Positions 35,935 through 48,250 of a stretch of 64,000 nt of DNA are shown in pieces. Numbering within the stretch: position 1 is the first letter of the stretch; every line of letters starts with the position of its first letter. The DNA is taken from contig JAMXBD010002255.1 in NCBI GenBank assembly GCA_024138025.1, forward strand, positions 1-64,000, written 5' to 3'. Made by a program: the position numbers and the translations under genes. The notes below the pieces were generated by a model. It was not told the origin of the DNA, did no database searches, and saw only the letters and a list, made by a program, of their open reading frames with translations. The stretch comes from Combretum micranthum. Taxonomy: Eukaryota; Streptophyta; Magnoliopsida; Myrtales; Combretaceae.

Positions 35935-38080
35935 AAACATAATGCTAAAATCAAAACTCTGCGGCATCATTAACCCGTCCATGATAACTGGACTCACAAA
36001 TAACACATATAGCAAAATACCATTACATTATTTTCCAACCTAATATACATGCTACTCATCTTGTATAAGGACTTAGTGCATAAAAATAAAAAGTGGCAAC
36101 ATACTCCCTCAAATAAAATAAGGAAGGAGAGAGCAAATTAGATTTTTTTATTAGAAACATTCATTCGTTTCATTGTAATAACAACTTCAGTATAATTTTA
36201 TTTTTTTAATGAAAAACTATTATGATATTTAATTGATCATAATAAAAATTTCATAATGATCTTTATTATAGAAAATATTGAATGATCAATATCTTTATTT
36301 ATTCAGTATAATGAACACGTAGTAAAATGTTAGAGAGAGAAAGAAGTTATGTTTAGCACTTTTTTTTTTTTTAAATGTGATGTTATGATTGGGATATTAT
36401 GTTGAATTTGATAATTATTTTGAGATTAATCTAAGGCGAGGGGAAAGAAAAGAAGAAGAGAATTGACAAATAACCATTCACAAGTCTATCTGAGAATCTC
36501 TATACAACATTTTAAATAATGATATTTGTTTTTGAATTGCTATTTTGAAAGATTTTAATTATTTTAGGCTAATTTGAGAAGTAAAAAACGAAAAGAAGTG
36601 TGACAATCTAAGAATCTAAATGCAACATTTTAGAATTAATTTATTGTTTATGATAATAATTGAAACTAATTCCTTAAATAATGTCAAAATGAAAATAATT
36701 ACCAATTTACCACACCAAAATCGCGTTTTTATCATAGGATATACGAGTGAACAGTAAATACACGTATATCGTATCTTTAAAACGCGATATATGCGTGCAT
36801 ATCACGATTATAAAACGCGATAAATATTTAACGTACAGAGCAATATTGTGATTTAATCGTCATATCCATATAAAATACTTATATCGCGATTAATAATGGC
36901 GATATTACGATCGTAGTTAAAAATTAAATCACGATTTTTTCACGTGATTTTTGTGTAAAATTGAATATCTTGTTTCTTAAACGAGATTTTACAATTAAAA
37001 ATTAATAATTAATTTCATCCAAACAATATATTAGTAATTATTTTATACAGTAACCTTACACATATTGTACTCCAATATTTTAAGTTGCTGGCCATAACCG
37101 TTTGTTTGTTACTGAAAAGCTATTACGCGTACAAAAAGCAACTAAACACGCCAATGGCAACTCACAGTAATTCAATACATATACAAACTGTGGGGAGACA
37201 AAGTGAAAAATTTATATATATATATATATATATTTTTTTTTTCCTTTTTTCCAAATGAAAGAATTGTAAATGTTAAAATGGATTCTTAATAGTTAATGCT
37301 ACTCTCATTTTAGCATGTCATATCAAAATAATTTTTTTATTAAATTTAAACAAGTGTAAAGATATCATATAATTGAAATCACTTCAACAGTTTTTTCGTT
37401 TACTGAAAATTAATTCACCACGTAATTAGTAAATTTTTTTTTCTTGAAATGAAAAAAAAATATATATACACATGCCTGTTTGGATACATTGGTCTAGTAT
37501 TATTTCGACCTCATTTTAAATTAAATCGATACTTATGAAAAATTAATAGTTTTATTTATAAATTGATCAAATTGAATGGATACTATCTAATATAAATAAC
37601 TTATCAATATAGATAAAAATCTATAAATCTAAACATGTCCATAAATTTTAATGCGATTAACAAATCTTCTTTCGTTAAAAAAATATGAAAAAATATGTAT
37701 CACCATGCAACTGATTTTTAATGGTATGTTTAGTTTACTAGAATGAAATAAGACGAGAAATTAATATTAATTCTTTATTTAATAATTAAAAGTATTTTCA
37801 TAATAAAATATATTTTTATAAAAAATAACTATTTTTCTAATAAAAATAAGAATTTTTTATCGATTTATATCATATGAAATAAATAATTTTTTTAAACAAA
37901 ATATTTCACAAGCTAAACAAAAAAAAATTTCATAAAAATAAAACTAAAATACGGACCCCATTCCTCAACCGACTTTTATCGTAAATTTCTTCGCTAGTGG
38001 GTAGTGAATGGTTTCCCTTCTCACTTATTAAAATAATCATTAGTCATCATGTGGCAGTCCACACCTATCACTTCTCCCGA
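35935..38080. other. gene-free stretch before the NAC promoter
   Basis: AT-rich DNA with a TA run near 37214-37233 and the CGCGATA cluster at 36718-36970 (listed separately). No coding region is seen. Confidence 0.5.
36718..36970. repeat. cluster of ATCGCG / CGCGAT words
   Basis: Variants of the word occur at about 36719 (ATCGCGTTTT), 36781 (AACGCGATATA), 36814 (AAACGCGATAAA), 36882 (TATCGCGATTA), 36898 (GGCGATATTA) and 36926 (AATCACGATTTT), some next to ACACGTATA. This CG-dense pattern is unusual in such AT-rich plant DNA and parallels the cluster at 21850-22105. Confidence 0.55.
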
Positions 38081-38084
38081 AAAA

Positions 38085-38090
38085 TATAAA
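38085..38090 (+). promoter_or_regulatory. TATA box of the NAC gene
   Basis: TATAAA in an A-rich setting lies 308 bp before the ATG. It is followed by a TTGAC W-box-like word at 38140 and a (CT)n tract at about 38208-38250 in the presumed 5' UTR, which is usual for plant genes. The transcription start is inferred at about 38115. Confidence 0.5.
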
Positions 38091-38397
38091 AAAAATTACT
38101 AAACCAAATTTCAAGGAAGCTTCCCATCCGCCTACTCCTTTGACTGTTCCAAAATCTCCTTCCTTTTTCCAAAACCCTCTCCTCACTCTCATAATTCATC
38201 CCCGAAACTCTCTCTCTCCATCTCTCTCTCTCTCTCTTTATCTCTCTTAGGGTTTGGATATTCATAACCAAATCCTATCTTCATCTTTAATTGAAAGATT
38301 AATTCTCAACTACTTCCACGATTCTTTCCATATTTGCTTCGATTTATCTATCTATTCTTTCTTCACCGATTTTGTTTAGTGAAATTTTGGTCGAAAA

Positions 38398-41300
38398 ATG
38401 ACAGTGGAACTGGATTGCAAATCGAAAGGCCTCATGGATGATTTTGAATGGCCACCTGGGTTTCGATTCCATCCGACAGATGAAGAATTGGTGTTGTATT
38501 GGCTTAAAAGGAAGATCTGTGGGAGGAAGTTGAAGCTCCGCATCATCTCTGAACTCGACGTTTATAAATGGGATCCTGAGGAATTGCCTGGTAATTATAA
38601 ATCTTTCATCTTTATACCTGTACTTCATCATTTGATTTTGGGTGTCTTATTGGGTTATCTTTTGTGCGTTGACTTGGTTTGTTATTGGTCTCCTGACTTA
38701 TTTTTCTTTTTACTGTATGAACATATGTGGTAGTGTTGTGTGATGATCATGTACCTATAATCCATTTTTTCTGGTCAAGTTCATGGCTTTTCTATCGATG
38801 TTACTGTTAGGTGATATTTTGTATGAATTTGATTGGATGCTGTGTTTGGTTTTGCTGATAATTTTGGATACGATTCTCATTATATTGAGTAGATAGTAAT
38901 TCTGGGTGGAAATTGGTTGTTTTGCGAATCCACCGGTTTGTAAAGCTGGGTGGATGGGTCGTGAGCTGGGATTTTTGTTGTAGGGATTGAAGATGAAAGA
39001 AAACAGACCGTGGATTCAATCGATCTTGATTTTGCATCAGGATGAGTGCAGTTGATTATTTGTATTTTAGGTCAAAGTCCAATAAGTGGTATAATTTGAT
39101 TTAGCGAGTCAAATAAATCCATATTCTTTTTGAAAGTGCTGCAAAGGAATTGTTTAAATTCCACTTTTTTATCACTATGTACCGTGCCCTTATTTATCTT
39201 TTAAAATAGGTTTAAAGAAGTCATCTAATATGGAACGACTTTTCTACGCACATCCGCGGAGGGCTCACTATTAATGGGTTTCACTGATTTCTGTCTCTAA
39301 GGTTATGTTATGTAGTTGATTTTGCAGTTTGTTGCAAGTTAATTTATTCCAGTGGATGTGGTAGCACAATTCCTAAGTCAAAATGTAGATGGGATTCATA
39401 TATTACGGTTTGCTCTTTCACTATTTGGTTCAGTTTACCCGTGGTCAGATGTGATGATGAATTGTTACTGTTTTGTGATGCCCCTTCTGCATTTTAATTG
39501 AATAACTTGTTCTCATTTTTCAATATCCTGATGCATATAAATCATGTGCAGGTCAATCTATATTGAAGACTGGAGATAGGCAATGGTACTTCTTCACTCC
39601 TCGAGATAGGAAGTACCCTAATGGAGCAAGATCGAATAGAGCAACCAGGCAAGGATATTGGAAAGCAACAGGAAAGGACCGCACCATTACTTCGAATAGT
39701 CGTAATGTTGGCGTGAAGAAGACTCTGGTCTTCTATAAAGGTCGTGCACCTCATGGTGAACGCACTGATTGGGTCATGCATGAATATACCCTGGATGAAG
39801 AAGAGCTGAAGAGGTGTCAGAATCCCCAGGTATGCAAAGCCTTGTGGACTTTGTTTTTTTTGGTTTGTCAAGATTGCTTTATTGTGTTATAAATGCTGGA
39901 ATACACATAATAAAGTTTTATTTTCATCTTATTGCAGGATTATTATGCTCTCTATAAGGTCTACAAAAAAAGTGGACCTGGCCCCAAGAATGGGGAGCAA
40001 TATGGTGCACCTTTTAAGGAAGAAGATTGGGCAGAGGATTGTTACTTGGGTGTCCCTAATCCAGCTCATGAGGAGATTCAACCAAAACAAGTTTCTGAGG
40101 TCACTCCAAAACAAGTTTCTGAGGTCATTCCAAAACAAGTTGGTGAGGATGATCCTTTGGGCACAGTCCAGTCTTCTTGGTCTGACATTGAGGAGTTCTG
40201 GAATGAAAGTGCAGATGCTCCAGCGCTTCTGCCAGCTCCTCCTGCTGATGATATTTTAGCAAAGGTTGGTTCCTCCCCCCCTCTCCCTCTCCCCCTCTTT
40301 CATATAGCTTCAATATTCTCTGGTTTTATCCTGATTCCCTTTTCTCTTTACTGCTGTATTTTATTGTATATCAGTTTTTATTTATTACTCATCAAAAGCT
40401 GGTAGCTAGAGTCAATTCAAGTGATACTTTGGTAGTTATTTGCCATTATGTCAACTTGTAGGATGCATTTGTGAACCTAAAATTTCGCTTTGTTCATTAT
40501 GACTATGTTTATCATCTATGGTGTGAACACCGTACTTGGAATCTGGGAAATGTGCTAAGAACATTTCTTGCAACTTTCTTTTTAAAGTTTGATGATTAAT
40601 GACTTTTGCTTATTTTCTGTATGAAAGCCTTTGCCTGCCATGTGGCCTATATCTAATTTTGCATATGCCCTGCAGATCTTGAGGGAAGGAGAAATACAAA
40701 GGACACTTTTGGAATCATTATCCAAGGATATGGTCTCTTCTGAGCCAGCTTTTGTTCCAAATCCAAGTTTCCCACAGTATGATTCTCAGAACTGCTTTGA
40801 TACAGTTCAGTTGGGCAATTCTCAGCAGGAACTGCTGGAGATTTCTGAGGTTACATATGATAATAGCACTGGTGCTTCCAAGTGGATACTCATGCGGACT
40901 TCCTAGAAATCGATGATCTTATTGGTCCGGAGCCTGCTGGAGGCAATGTGGACAGGCGTGAGGAGAATTTGAAGTTTGAAGACTTGGATGGCGATGGCTT
41001 AAGTGAATTTGACTTATTCCATGATACCGCCATGTTTCTTCAAGACATTCTCTCTACAGGTCCCCAAAATGTCCCACCTCTTGATGTGAGTTCCTATGAT
41101 GTCTTGATAACCCAGAGCAACTACCAGAATCAACAAAATTATGCCTACCAGAGTTCTAATCAATTATGGTGGCATGATGAGAACTTTGATGTCTCATCAG
41201 AAGTGATACAGGAGGGCCACCCTTCTTCAGGTACATACTCCACTTCGATTCAATGCCCTAGCTTTTTCCACTCAGCTTCAACTGAGTTTCATCTTGTCTG

Positions 41301-42002
41301 TTTTGAATGTGGAAAAAGTGGCTTTCTGCACTCGCCATCCACACAGACTTCCTGAGGGGATAGTGGGTGGAACTTTCACGTCCACATGGCAAAAAACCAT
41401 GCAAAAGGGACGTTGAGGCAGCTCCAAAGAGCTCTTCTTGTGCAAGTACTCCCTTATTTTATTTTATTGGTTTGACTGTGATAACAGTGACCCAAAATGT
41501 AATAGCTCTAAATAACTTTTTATTATCCATTGACGAAGCCTTTCCAATGCTAATGGCTTGATGGAATTTCATAACATCAATATGATGCTATGAGTGGTGG
41601 CAGTTCTTAAATGGCAGTTTCTTTCGGTCTTTCTTTTCAGGGTTTGATAGCAAATCTTCTGACATTCGCAATGAAGCTGTTCAAAATCAGAGCAATCAGG
41701 AGGATGCAGGCGCAATGAGTCGGTTCTCTTCCGCTCTTTGGTCGTTCGTAGATTCAATACCAACTGCTCCTGCATCAGCTTCAGAGAATGCTCTGGTAAA
41801 TCGAGCTCTTGTGAGAATGTCTAGTTTTAGCAGGTTAAGAGTAAATAGCATAGCTACGAGTGTCGGGGCAAACAATGCTTCCATGACCATGGGAGCAGGC
41901 AGAAGTAGGGGTTTTATTTTGTTTTATGTCATCGGAATTTTGGGTGCTTTGTTTGGTGTATTGATAGGAAGTTTTAGGCTATGGGAAAGGTGTGTCTCTT
42001 GA
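38398..42002 (+). CDS. NAC017-like: membrane-tethered NAC transcription factor (frameshifted)
   Basis: Exons are 38398-38590, 39552-39829, 39938-40264, 40676-41230 and 41641-42002, all GT-AG. Subdomains of the NAC DNA-binding domain appear in order: [84 protein letters not shown] and [20 protein letters not shown]. An acidic, Ser-rich middle follows. The C-terminus has one membrane helix ([20 protein letters not shown]). This is the NTL layout of NAC013/016/017, ER-anchored factors released by proteolysis to switch on mitochondrial-stress genes. The exons sum to 1,715 bases, one short of a codon multiple. A base is missing near 40870-40885, so the frame ends at TAG 40904-40906 after about 342 residues, before the anchor. 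With one more base the protein would be 571 residues, near the family length. Confidence 0.93.
40082..40153 (+). repeat. 24-bp x3 in-frame repeat in NAC exon 3
   Basis: Three 24-base units encode [16 protein letters not shown] and PKQVGEDD just after the NAC domain. The first two are almost identical in DNA, implying a fairly recent in-frame expansion. The phase is kept, so it only lengthens the linker between DNA-binding and acidic regions. Confidence 0.92.
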
Positions 42003-42134
42003 TAAATCTTTTATGTATACTGGAGCCTGTTCATATATTATTCCGGTGAACCAAGTAAATGCTACCGGATATAGGGTGCAGTAAATTTTAAAATAACGTT
42101 TGCCCAATGTCTTCTCATCCTCACTTAAGATATA

Positions 42135-42135
<1 letters not shown>

Positions 42136-42175
<40 letters not shown>

Positions 42176-42203
42176 TATATGCATATATATATATATATAT
42201 ATA
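42136..42203 (+). repeat. (AC)n and (AT)n microsatellites in NAC 3' region
   Basis: About 39 bases of AC repeat (42136-42174) are followed shortly by an AT repeat (42183-42203). They begin about 130 bp after the NAC stop codon and may be in its 3' UTR. The compound repeat should be length-variable. Confidence 0.93.
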
Positions 42204-44401
42204 ATTACTCATGGGAAGATGAGCCACCCTTTTTCTTATATTATAACTATGGTGTCTTTTGTGTTAACTTCCTCAATTGGGGAGACCGTATTGTCTGTCT
42301 CTGTCAACTGCAAATTGTCCACGCCTTAATTGGCTCGGCGCTCACATAAGGGATGGAGGGTGGTACAGCGGGGTATAGATGGATCTAGTGTTATTGAACT
42401 GGGTTTTAAAGAATCTGAATTTCTGGGATTTTTTTTTTTGCTTTTTTTTTTTTGAAAAAGTAGTTCTTTAACTTATATTTATTTTTCTATTTGAATCCTT
42501 AATTTTTTATTTAAATGCTTAACGTTTTTAAAATTTTTTAATTTAGGATTTCAATTAAATATATTAGATTTTCAATCTATTTTAGGTTTGTATTAACTTT
42601 TGTTTGGCATTGGACTAGACCAAGGTAGTTAAGGTAACTATCTTTTTTGTTTTTTATTTTTAATTTTTTTAATTTTTTATTGTATTATGGTTTTAGATAT
42701 ATTTAATAATATTTTTATTATATTAATATTTAAATATATTTGCCAATGTTATTATTTTGATAAATTAATTATTGTGAACGAATTTGAAGTTTTTGAAAAT
42801 TTTGATTGCTTTGATAAAAATTTTACTTCTATAAAAATTTGAAAAGGTTAAAGAGGATTCGACTAGAAGAAAGAAAAATATTAAGGATTTAAATTGAAAA
42901 AAAAGTTATTGTTAACGACTAAAATGCTTTTTTTTTTTAATTATACTTTACACCATTTAGGTGTGGTAATAGAAAATTAGAATATTATCATATAGATTCC
43001 GATTACTAAAAATCCATTAATTTGTGGGGGAGATGAATCAAGATTCAAAGAATCAGTGTTTTTGTTATATTATCTTAGACAATGTGGTTTGCCAAATGAA
43101 ATAAGTTTTCAATGTTTTAATTTAACGCGTGTAAGCATATCTATAGGGTTTGTTTTGCCTACTCATGCGATCTGTATAAATTGTGGCATTTATTTTATAT
43201 ACATATTCTTGATATTTCCCAGATAGCATTCGAAATGTTAAATGTATGCTATTTTCCAACGGCGGAATTTTCTTGTGGACTTGATGTTGTTGTATACTGT
43301 AACAAATTCAATATCATTGGCATGCAATCCTGCTCTCACTCAGGTAGCTCCCTGTTCTTCATTGAACCACATGCCCGAGAGTGGGTCGTTCATTACTTGA
43401 AAAGATCGAATTCATACTGGCACGCTAGCAATGAAACGATATGAATTATTTGTTCACATCATCATTTTACTATACAGGGATTTGTTATATTATGTCATTT
43501 GCTGGTATAGGAGGATAATAGGAACTTACTAAAAGTTGTCTTGGAAAGCTTGTTATGGGTCACAACGGGGAAACTTCAATCACTTTTTTTTTTTTTTTTT
43601 AAATTTCTTTTTTGTATTTACATTTTCCCTTGATGCTTGTAATCCAATTGTAAACTGGCGATGTTCCTGTTACTTTGCACTCCTTGGAAACCTATCTATC
43701 ATTTATTAGATGCCAAAGGGGTGCGCAACTCTCCGCGGCTACTAGGTGGCTTCACTTTAAGGTAGAAGATTCTTCCAATGTACTAGATACTCTACAAATG
43801 ATTGTTGGCTTAGATTTTATGCCACGCCGCCCGAGAGGATCTCCTCTTCCTTTTTTGTCAACTTATCTCATGCCTTGTAGTGGTTTTTATTCTAACGGCT
43901 GCTAGTTCATTCCCTTCGTATTAGCAAACTGAACAAGCTTTAACGATGGTATCTATGTTTTCTAACACCTTTGGCTAGAAACTAGTCCTTTGCCTTTACT
44001 AATATTTGATGAACTCTTGGGCATTTTGGTTCCCTTGAGTCATGGAACGACTCTAGAATCTCTAAAGGTCCTCACAATTCAAGGTGTCATACTTCCATTT
44101 TCTCCTATAGAGCGGCTTATTTTCCATCGAGTAAATTATACTAGACGGTATCAACATTCATGGGTAAGTTTGTTTAAGATATTAATATTTCTGGTGGTTA
44201 AAAAAAATGGATGAATGATTTATAAGGAGAATCAAACAAGAAATCATCGTTTTGTAAAATTTATTTTAGGTATCAATGTCCATATAATTTTTTATTGATT
44301 TACCTCAATTTTTCTTGATGAATATATTGTTTGACTCATTTTATGAAACATTAATTTCTTTTTAATTATTCAAATATTAACATCTTAAATGAGTTTACTT
44401 T
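42204..44401. other. NAC 3' flank and unrecognised coding-like traces
   Basis: The stretch 42400-43060 is AT-rich. At 43181-43444 (87 codons), 43675-43905 (76 codons) and 43990-44214 (74 codons) there are + strand open frames with less biased composition than their surroundings. None matches a family I recognise and they do not join through clear splice sites. They may be remains of a decayed gene or of a transposon. Confidence 0.4.
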
Positions 44402-44406
44402 TAAAC

Positions 44407-46981
44407 TGAAATATCTTAAATCGTTATGCTTAAATTATTCGCATGTATATGTTTTGTTTGCTTTAAATATGAAATTAATAGTAAATATTTAGTTAATAAA
44501 ATATGATGTGCTGGTATGAGTTATTAATTCCATTGCATTGTATGTTGGAATGAACTAATATGATTTATAATTTTTATTATACTATTTGTGGTGTGTAAAT
44601 TTAAAGCCCAAGCCCAAGTTAAAAACAAATATTATTAGTTGCCTCAAAAGTCAATAAAGTAAATATTGGATAATTATAAAATTTCTTTTTATAAGGTAAG
44701 TATTGAATAATTACAAAATTTATTTTTCAAATATCAACCCAAAATAGATCTTAAAAACTTGATTTCTTGATAAGAGGAAGAAGGCAAGTTTCTCACAAAT
44801 TTGACTTGATATTTCTTTTCTTGCTTCATCAAAATTACTGTCAAGTTTTCATTTACAAGTTAAGATCATCCGAGGTAAAGTTCTACATGCATATATGATT
44901 ATTTCTTCACTTGTTTTCTTCATGAATGTGAAACCCCTGTTTTAATGCCTCTATAAAGAGTTAAATGAAGTTTATGTGTGTTTAGTATTGTAAAGTGTAT
45001 GGAAATAAAATTTGATGCTTAAGTTTCAATATATATATGCCTGTTTTTGAAAGAGAAACATAAGAGAAACATTGGGTGATGTTTTAGTTGTGTTTTTCAT
45101 TGAGCCCTTGAAGTTACGCCACTCGAAGAGAAACACAGGTAAAACATGACTATTTGTATCTAATTGTGTTTCTCTTTGTGCTCTGATCTGGGCTCATAAG
45201 ATGATGTAGATAGGTTTAAGATGATAGGTCGTATATTAGATCAATAAGTGACTAGAAATGTTATGTTAGGTTGTTTCTGTGCGTTTATTAATGCTAGTAA
45301 TAATTTTGGAAGAGTTTGTAGTGATATAGAGTTGTTTTAGAGGTTATTCTGTTTGTTATAGATGTCGTGACTCAGTTTTGCCATCAAGGTGGATCAGTGG
45401 TCAACTTAGAGTAAGAGTCGGGGGTTAAAGTTTGATGCACAGTATTTGTCACAACCTAAAGTGGAGTGCTCGACATGCTCACGATAAACATTGAAGATTG
45501 TCGCGCCTAAAATAAGTTTAAGTGTTAGAGCATAATACTCGTTGCGGCTTATAGTCGAGCTCTCGACGCACCTTGCGACGATGCTGTGAATATTTTTTGT
45601 TGCACTCGACCCCTTTTTTGATCATGATGCGACATGACTTTCTTGTAGCAATGTACCCCGTGATCTTTCCTAAGCTATCCTCGACCCTCAATTTGTTGCA
45701 AAATTTAAAATAAAAAAGAACGTATTATATATATACATGTGTGTAAATTCTAAATTATGATTTAATGTGAATTTTATTCAAGTTTTGTATTAGATACAGA
45801 GCTTAGGAATTGTTTATGGATTAATGTTCAATTTTATATGAATTGAATTCTTTTCTTACAGATTATTCTTCTCAGTTGAGTATATCTCCTAGTCTTTTTC
45901 CAGATATCTCAGGTACGTGGTAACTTGATTGTTGGATACCAGGACTAAGTTTAATTAAAGATGACTTAAAATTTGTTTGAATTGTTTATGCATGTGCTGT
46001 TGAATTTGGTCTAGGCAGTGACAACCCTATTAACGAGGTTAACATGGTAGTTAGGTGCTTAGGTCATCCTAGTCATGATGCAATGACGTTTATAAATAGC
46101 TCAAAAGATAGTCGATAGGGCAAACGGTATCAGTATAACGTATACTTATTCTTAAGAGGAAATAATATAATTTAGTTAACGTTTATGGGAACGGTTGAAC
46201 TAAGTGATATTAGGGATTAAGTTAAGTACATATAAGAAATAGCCGTGATCGCTAGAGGAAGCTACTATTCGTTTTCGGTTATATTATATAGGAGATACAG
46301 GTATTCGAATTGCCTATGTCAACCCTTTGAGCAACTGCTGTTACTTAGAACCCCCAGATTCCTAGGATGGAATAAGAGTTTAAACACTCCAATTGTTTGG
46401 TTTACTTATTTAAAGAAAATTAAATTATTGATTATTGCATTGCATTTAACCTAAGTGTGCTTGTCACTTTATATTTGCTTGTGTTACTTGCATATTAGGC
46501 TATTGGCCATGATTTTCAATTTCAGGTATTGAAGGGGACGAGTTCTACTCTCAATTGGATTATGGAATTGATTTTGTGGATTTTTTGGCCGAGTGGGAGG
46601 ACTAGGACCCCGATCTTGTTTATGACCATTTTGTAATAGATTAGGAAAAGTATTTTATAGATAATGTATCTTTTCTTAAAGATATTTTCAAAGTTTTATG
46701 TATTTTGTTAAACCTTAATCTGAAGCGTTGGTTTGTAATATATATACATATACATATAGATAAGGTTATTATGAATCCTAAGAACAATGTATGTCTTGTA
46801 AAAATATATAAGATGCTACTTCTAATGAGTAGTTTTTGAATTGGTTCTTATGGCATATTTAGACAAATATTTATACAAACTTCTTCTTTAGAGACAACTT
46901 TACATGTAATACTATAGGATTACATATGGCTGGGGATTGGACATGCTTAGCTTTATATATCTAGCCGTGTCGGTCCTTACA
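44407..46981 (+). mobile_element. solo LTR, 2.6 kb, sense (same family as 33.1 kb)
   Basis: The element starts TGAAATATC (44407), ends GGTCCTTACA (46981) and has perfect TAAAC duplications at 44402-44406 and 46982-46986. Ordered blocks of its 3' half match the reverse complement of the LTR at 33129-35929. These include the GCTTAGG block near 46055, AACGGTATCAGTATAACGTA near 46123 and ACTCCAATTGTTTGG near 46386. A donor-like GAGGTAAAGTTC near 44873 parallels a GGTAAGTTTAAG in the other LTR. No internal domains remain. Open frames inside (46245-46454) are not genes. Confidence 0.82.
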
Positions 46982-47099
46982 TAAACATTAATAACTTTTG
47001 GTATAATTTACTCATTCTCCATCTAACACTTTTTAGTCCAACCTCCATATTTTAGCACTAATTTAGATTGAAAATTCTAGGACAAGCCTTCTTTGATAA

Positions 47100-48250
47100 G
47101 CTCAATTACTTCACTAAGCTCATTATCTTCTGCCTTGTGGCTCAAACTATTTGTTTTACTCTAAATTCTCTATTTTTTTGGGACATTGATACTCTAGGTG
47201 ACTTGAGTTAAGGAAAGTCGTTGAACACCTTTAACTAAGCCTTCTTAAGCATCTCTCATAGTTGTTGAACCCTCGTTTTAATGTCTAGGCAATGGACTTC
47301 ATTAAATTCATCTCTTCAACAACTTACATAGAACATAAAACTTAGGGCTCGGCTTAGGCTATCGCTAATCGAGACCACATCAAACCATGTTTGTACCAAT
47401 GACTTGTTCATAATTTTTCAAGGATTACCTCCAATTTTACCTTTTCCTCTTCATTAATGCACCTTAAAGTCAACATTTGAGGTATAATAGTAGAAGACAG
47501 TTTCCCTGAGTTTCTCATCTTCAACTTATCCTTTCCTTTTTGGATTTTATGTCTCATCGTTTTAACCATCTTCTTGATAATGAATAAGTAAGTTGTTGCT
47601 CTACTATCTATTAAGGCATTCATTCTTCAACCTAAGATAAATGCCTTCACAAACATCAATATCTAGAATTCTTAGTGGCTTTACTCCTCTTCAGTCACAA
47701 CTAAAACCACCAACCTATCTTGAATTGTGTCATCTCTAGCCTTGTGGTCTCTAACATATAGGAAGCCAAAAAGCTTCTTCTTCGATAGCCTTCTCTCATT
47801 TAAGTGAGCTTTACTCTTCCTAATATGATCTCTTTCAATCTTTTAAAAGCTTAAATCTATCCTTTCTTAGGCTTCCTCAACTTTTTCATAACCACCTTCC
47901 ACCACTTCCCCGTCGTCTCATTCCATCAACATAAATCTATTAGGCTCTTATTGTAGCTATGGCTTAGGCCATGGTCTTAATTTCATGCCTTTCTAATACT
48001 TTTGAGCTCACTCTTTAAGCCTATCGCGGAAGACAAATATATCATTCCTATCATTCATGTTAGGATTTTTCAACAAATGCTTTGGAGAATTCCTACATAT
48101 AGTCCCTAAAGGACACTTTATGCCTTCTCTACCTTAACTTAGCTAAAGTCCCCTTCTTCACACTGTTTTAATAAACTAAGCTCTTAATTCAATCTTGAGT
48201 TTCTTTCACATTCTAACAAAACCAATTCTTTGCCATATTCCATCAAATGA
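47100..48250 (-). mobile_element. Ty3/gypsy gag-protease remnant, decayed
   Basis: Reading the minus strand from about 48050 downwards, a gag-like segment is visible in shifting frames (FRDRLKE, then KTMA and AIATIRA). An open piece at 47623-47408 follows, whose start NALIDSRATTYLF resembles the retropepsin active site (ALIDSGATHNF). The catalytic-triad Gly is Arg here and stops and frameshifts are frequent, so nothing functional remains. The opposite orientation argues that it does not belong to the adjacent + strand LTR. LTRs for this piece were not found. Confidence 0.6.

Noticed and set aside
40732..40882. Extra intron in NAC exon 4 to explain the frame break
   Set aside because: GT-AG pairs that would restore phase are either far too short for plants or remove conserved-looking coding sequence; a single missing base is simpler.
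41979..42227. 82-codon minus-strand frame
   Set aside because: It is mostly a translation of the AC/AT microsatellite behind the NAC gene.
33129..46981. The two LTRs as ends of one retrotransposon carrying the NAC gene
   Set aside because: They are in opposite orientation and each has its own target duplication, so they are independent insertions.
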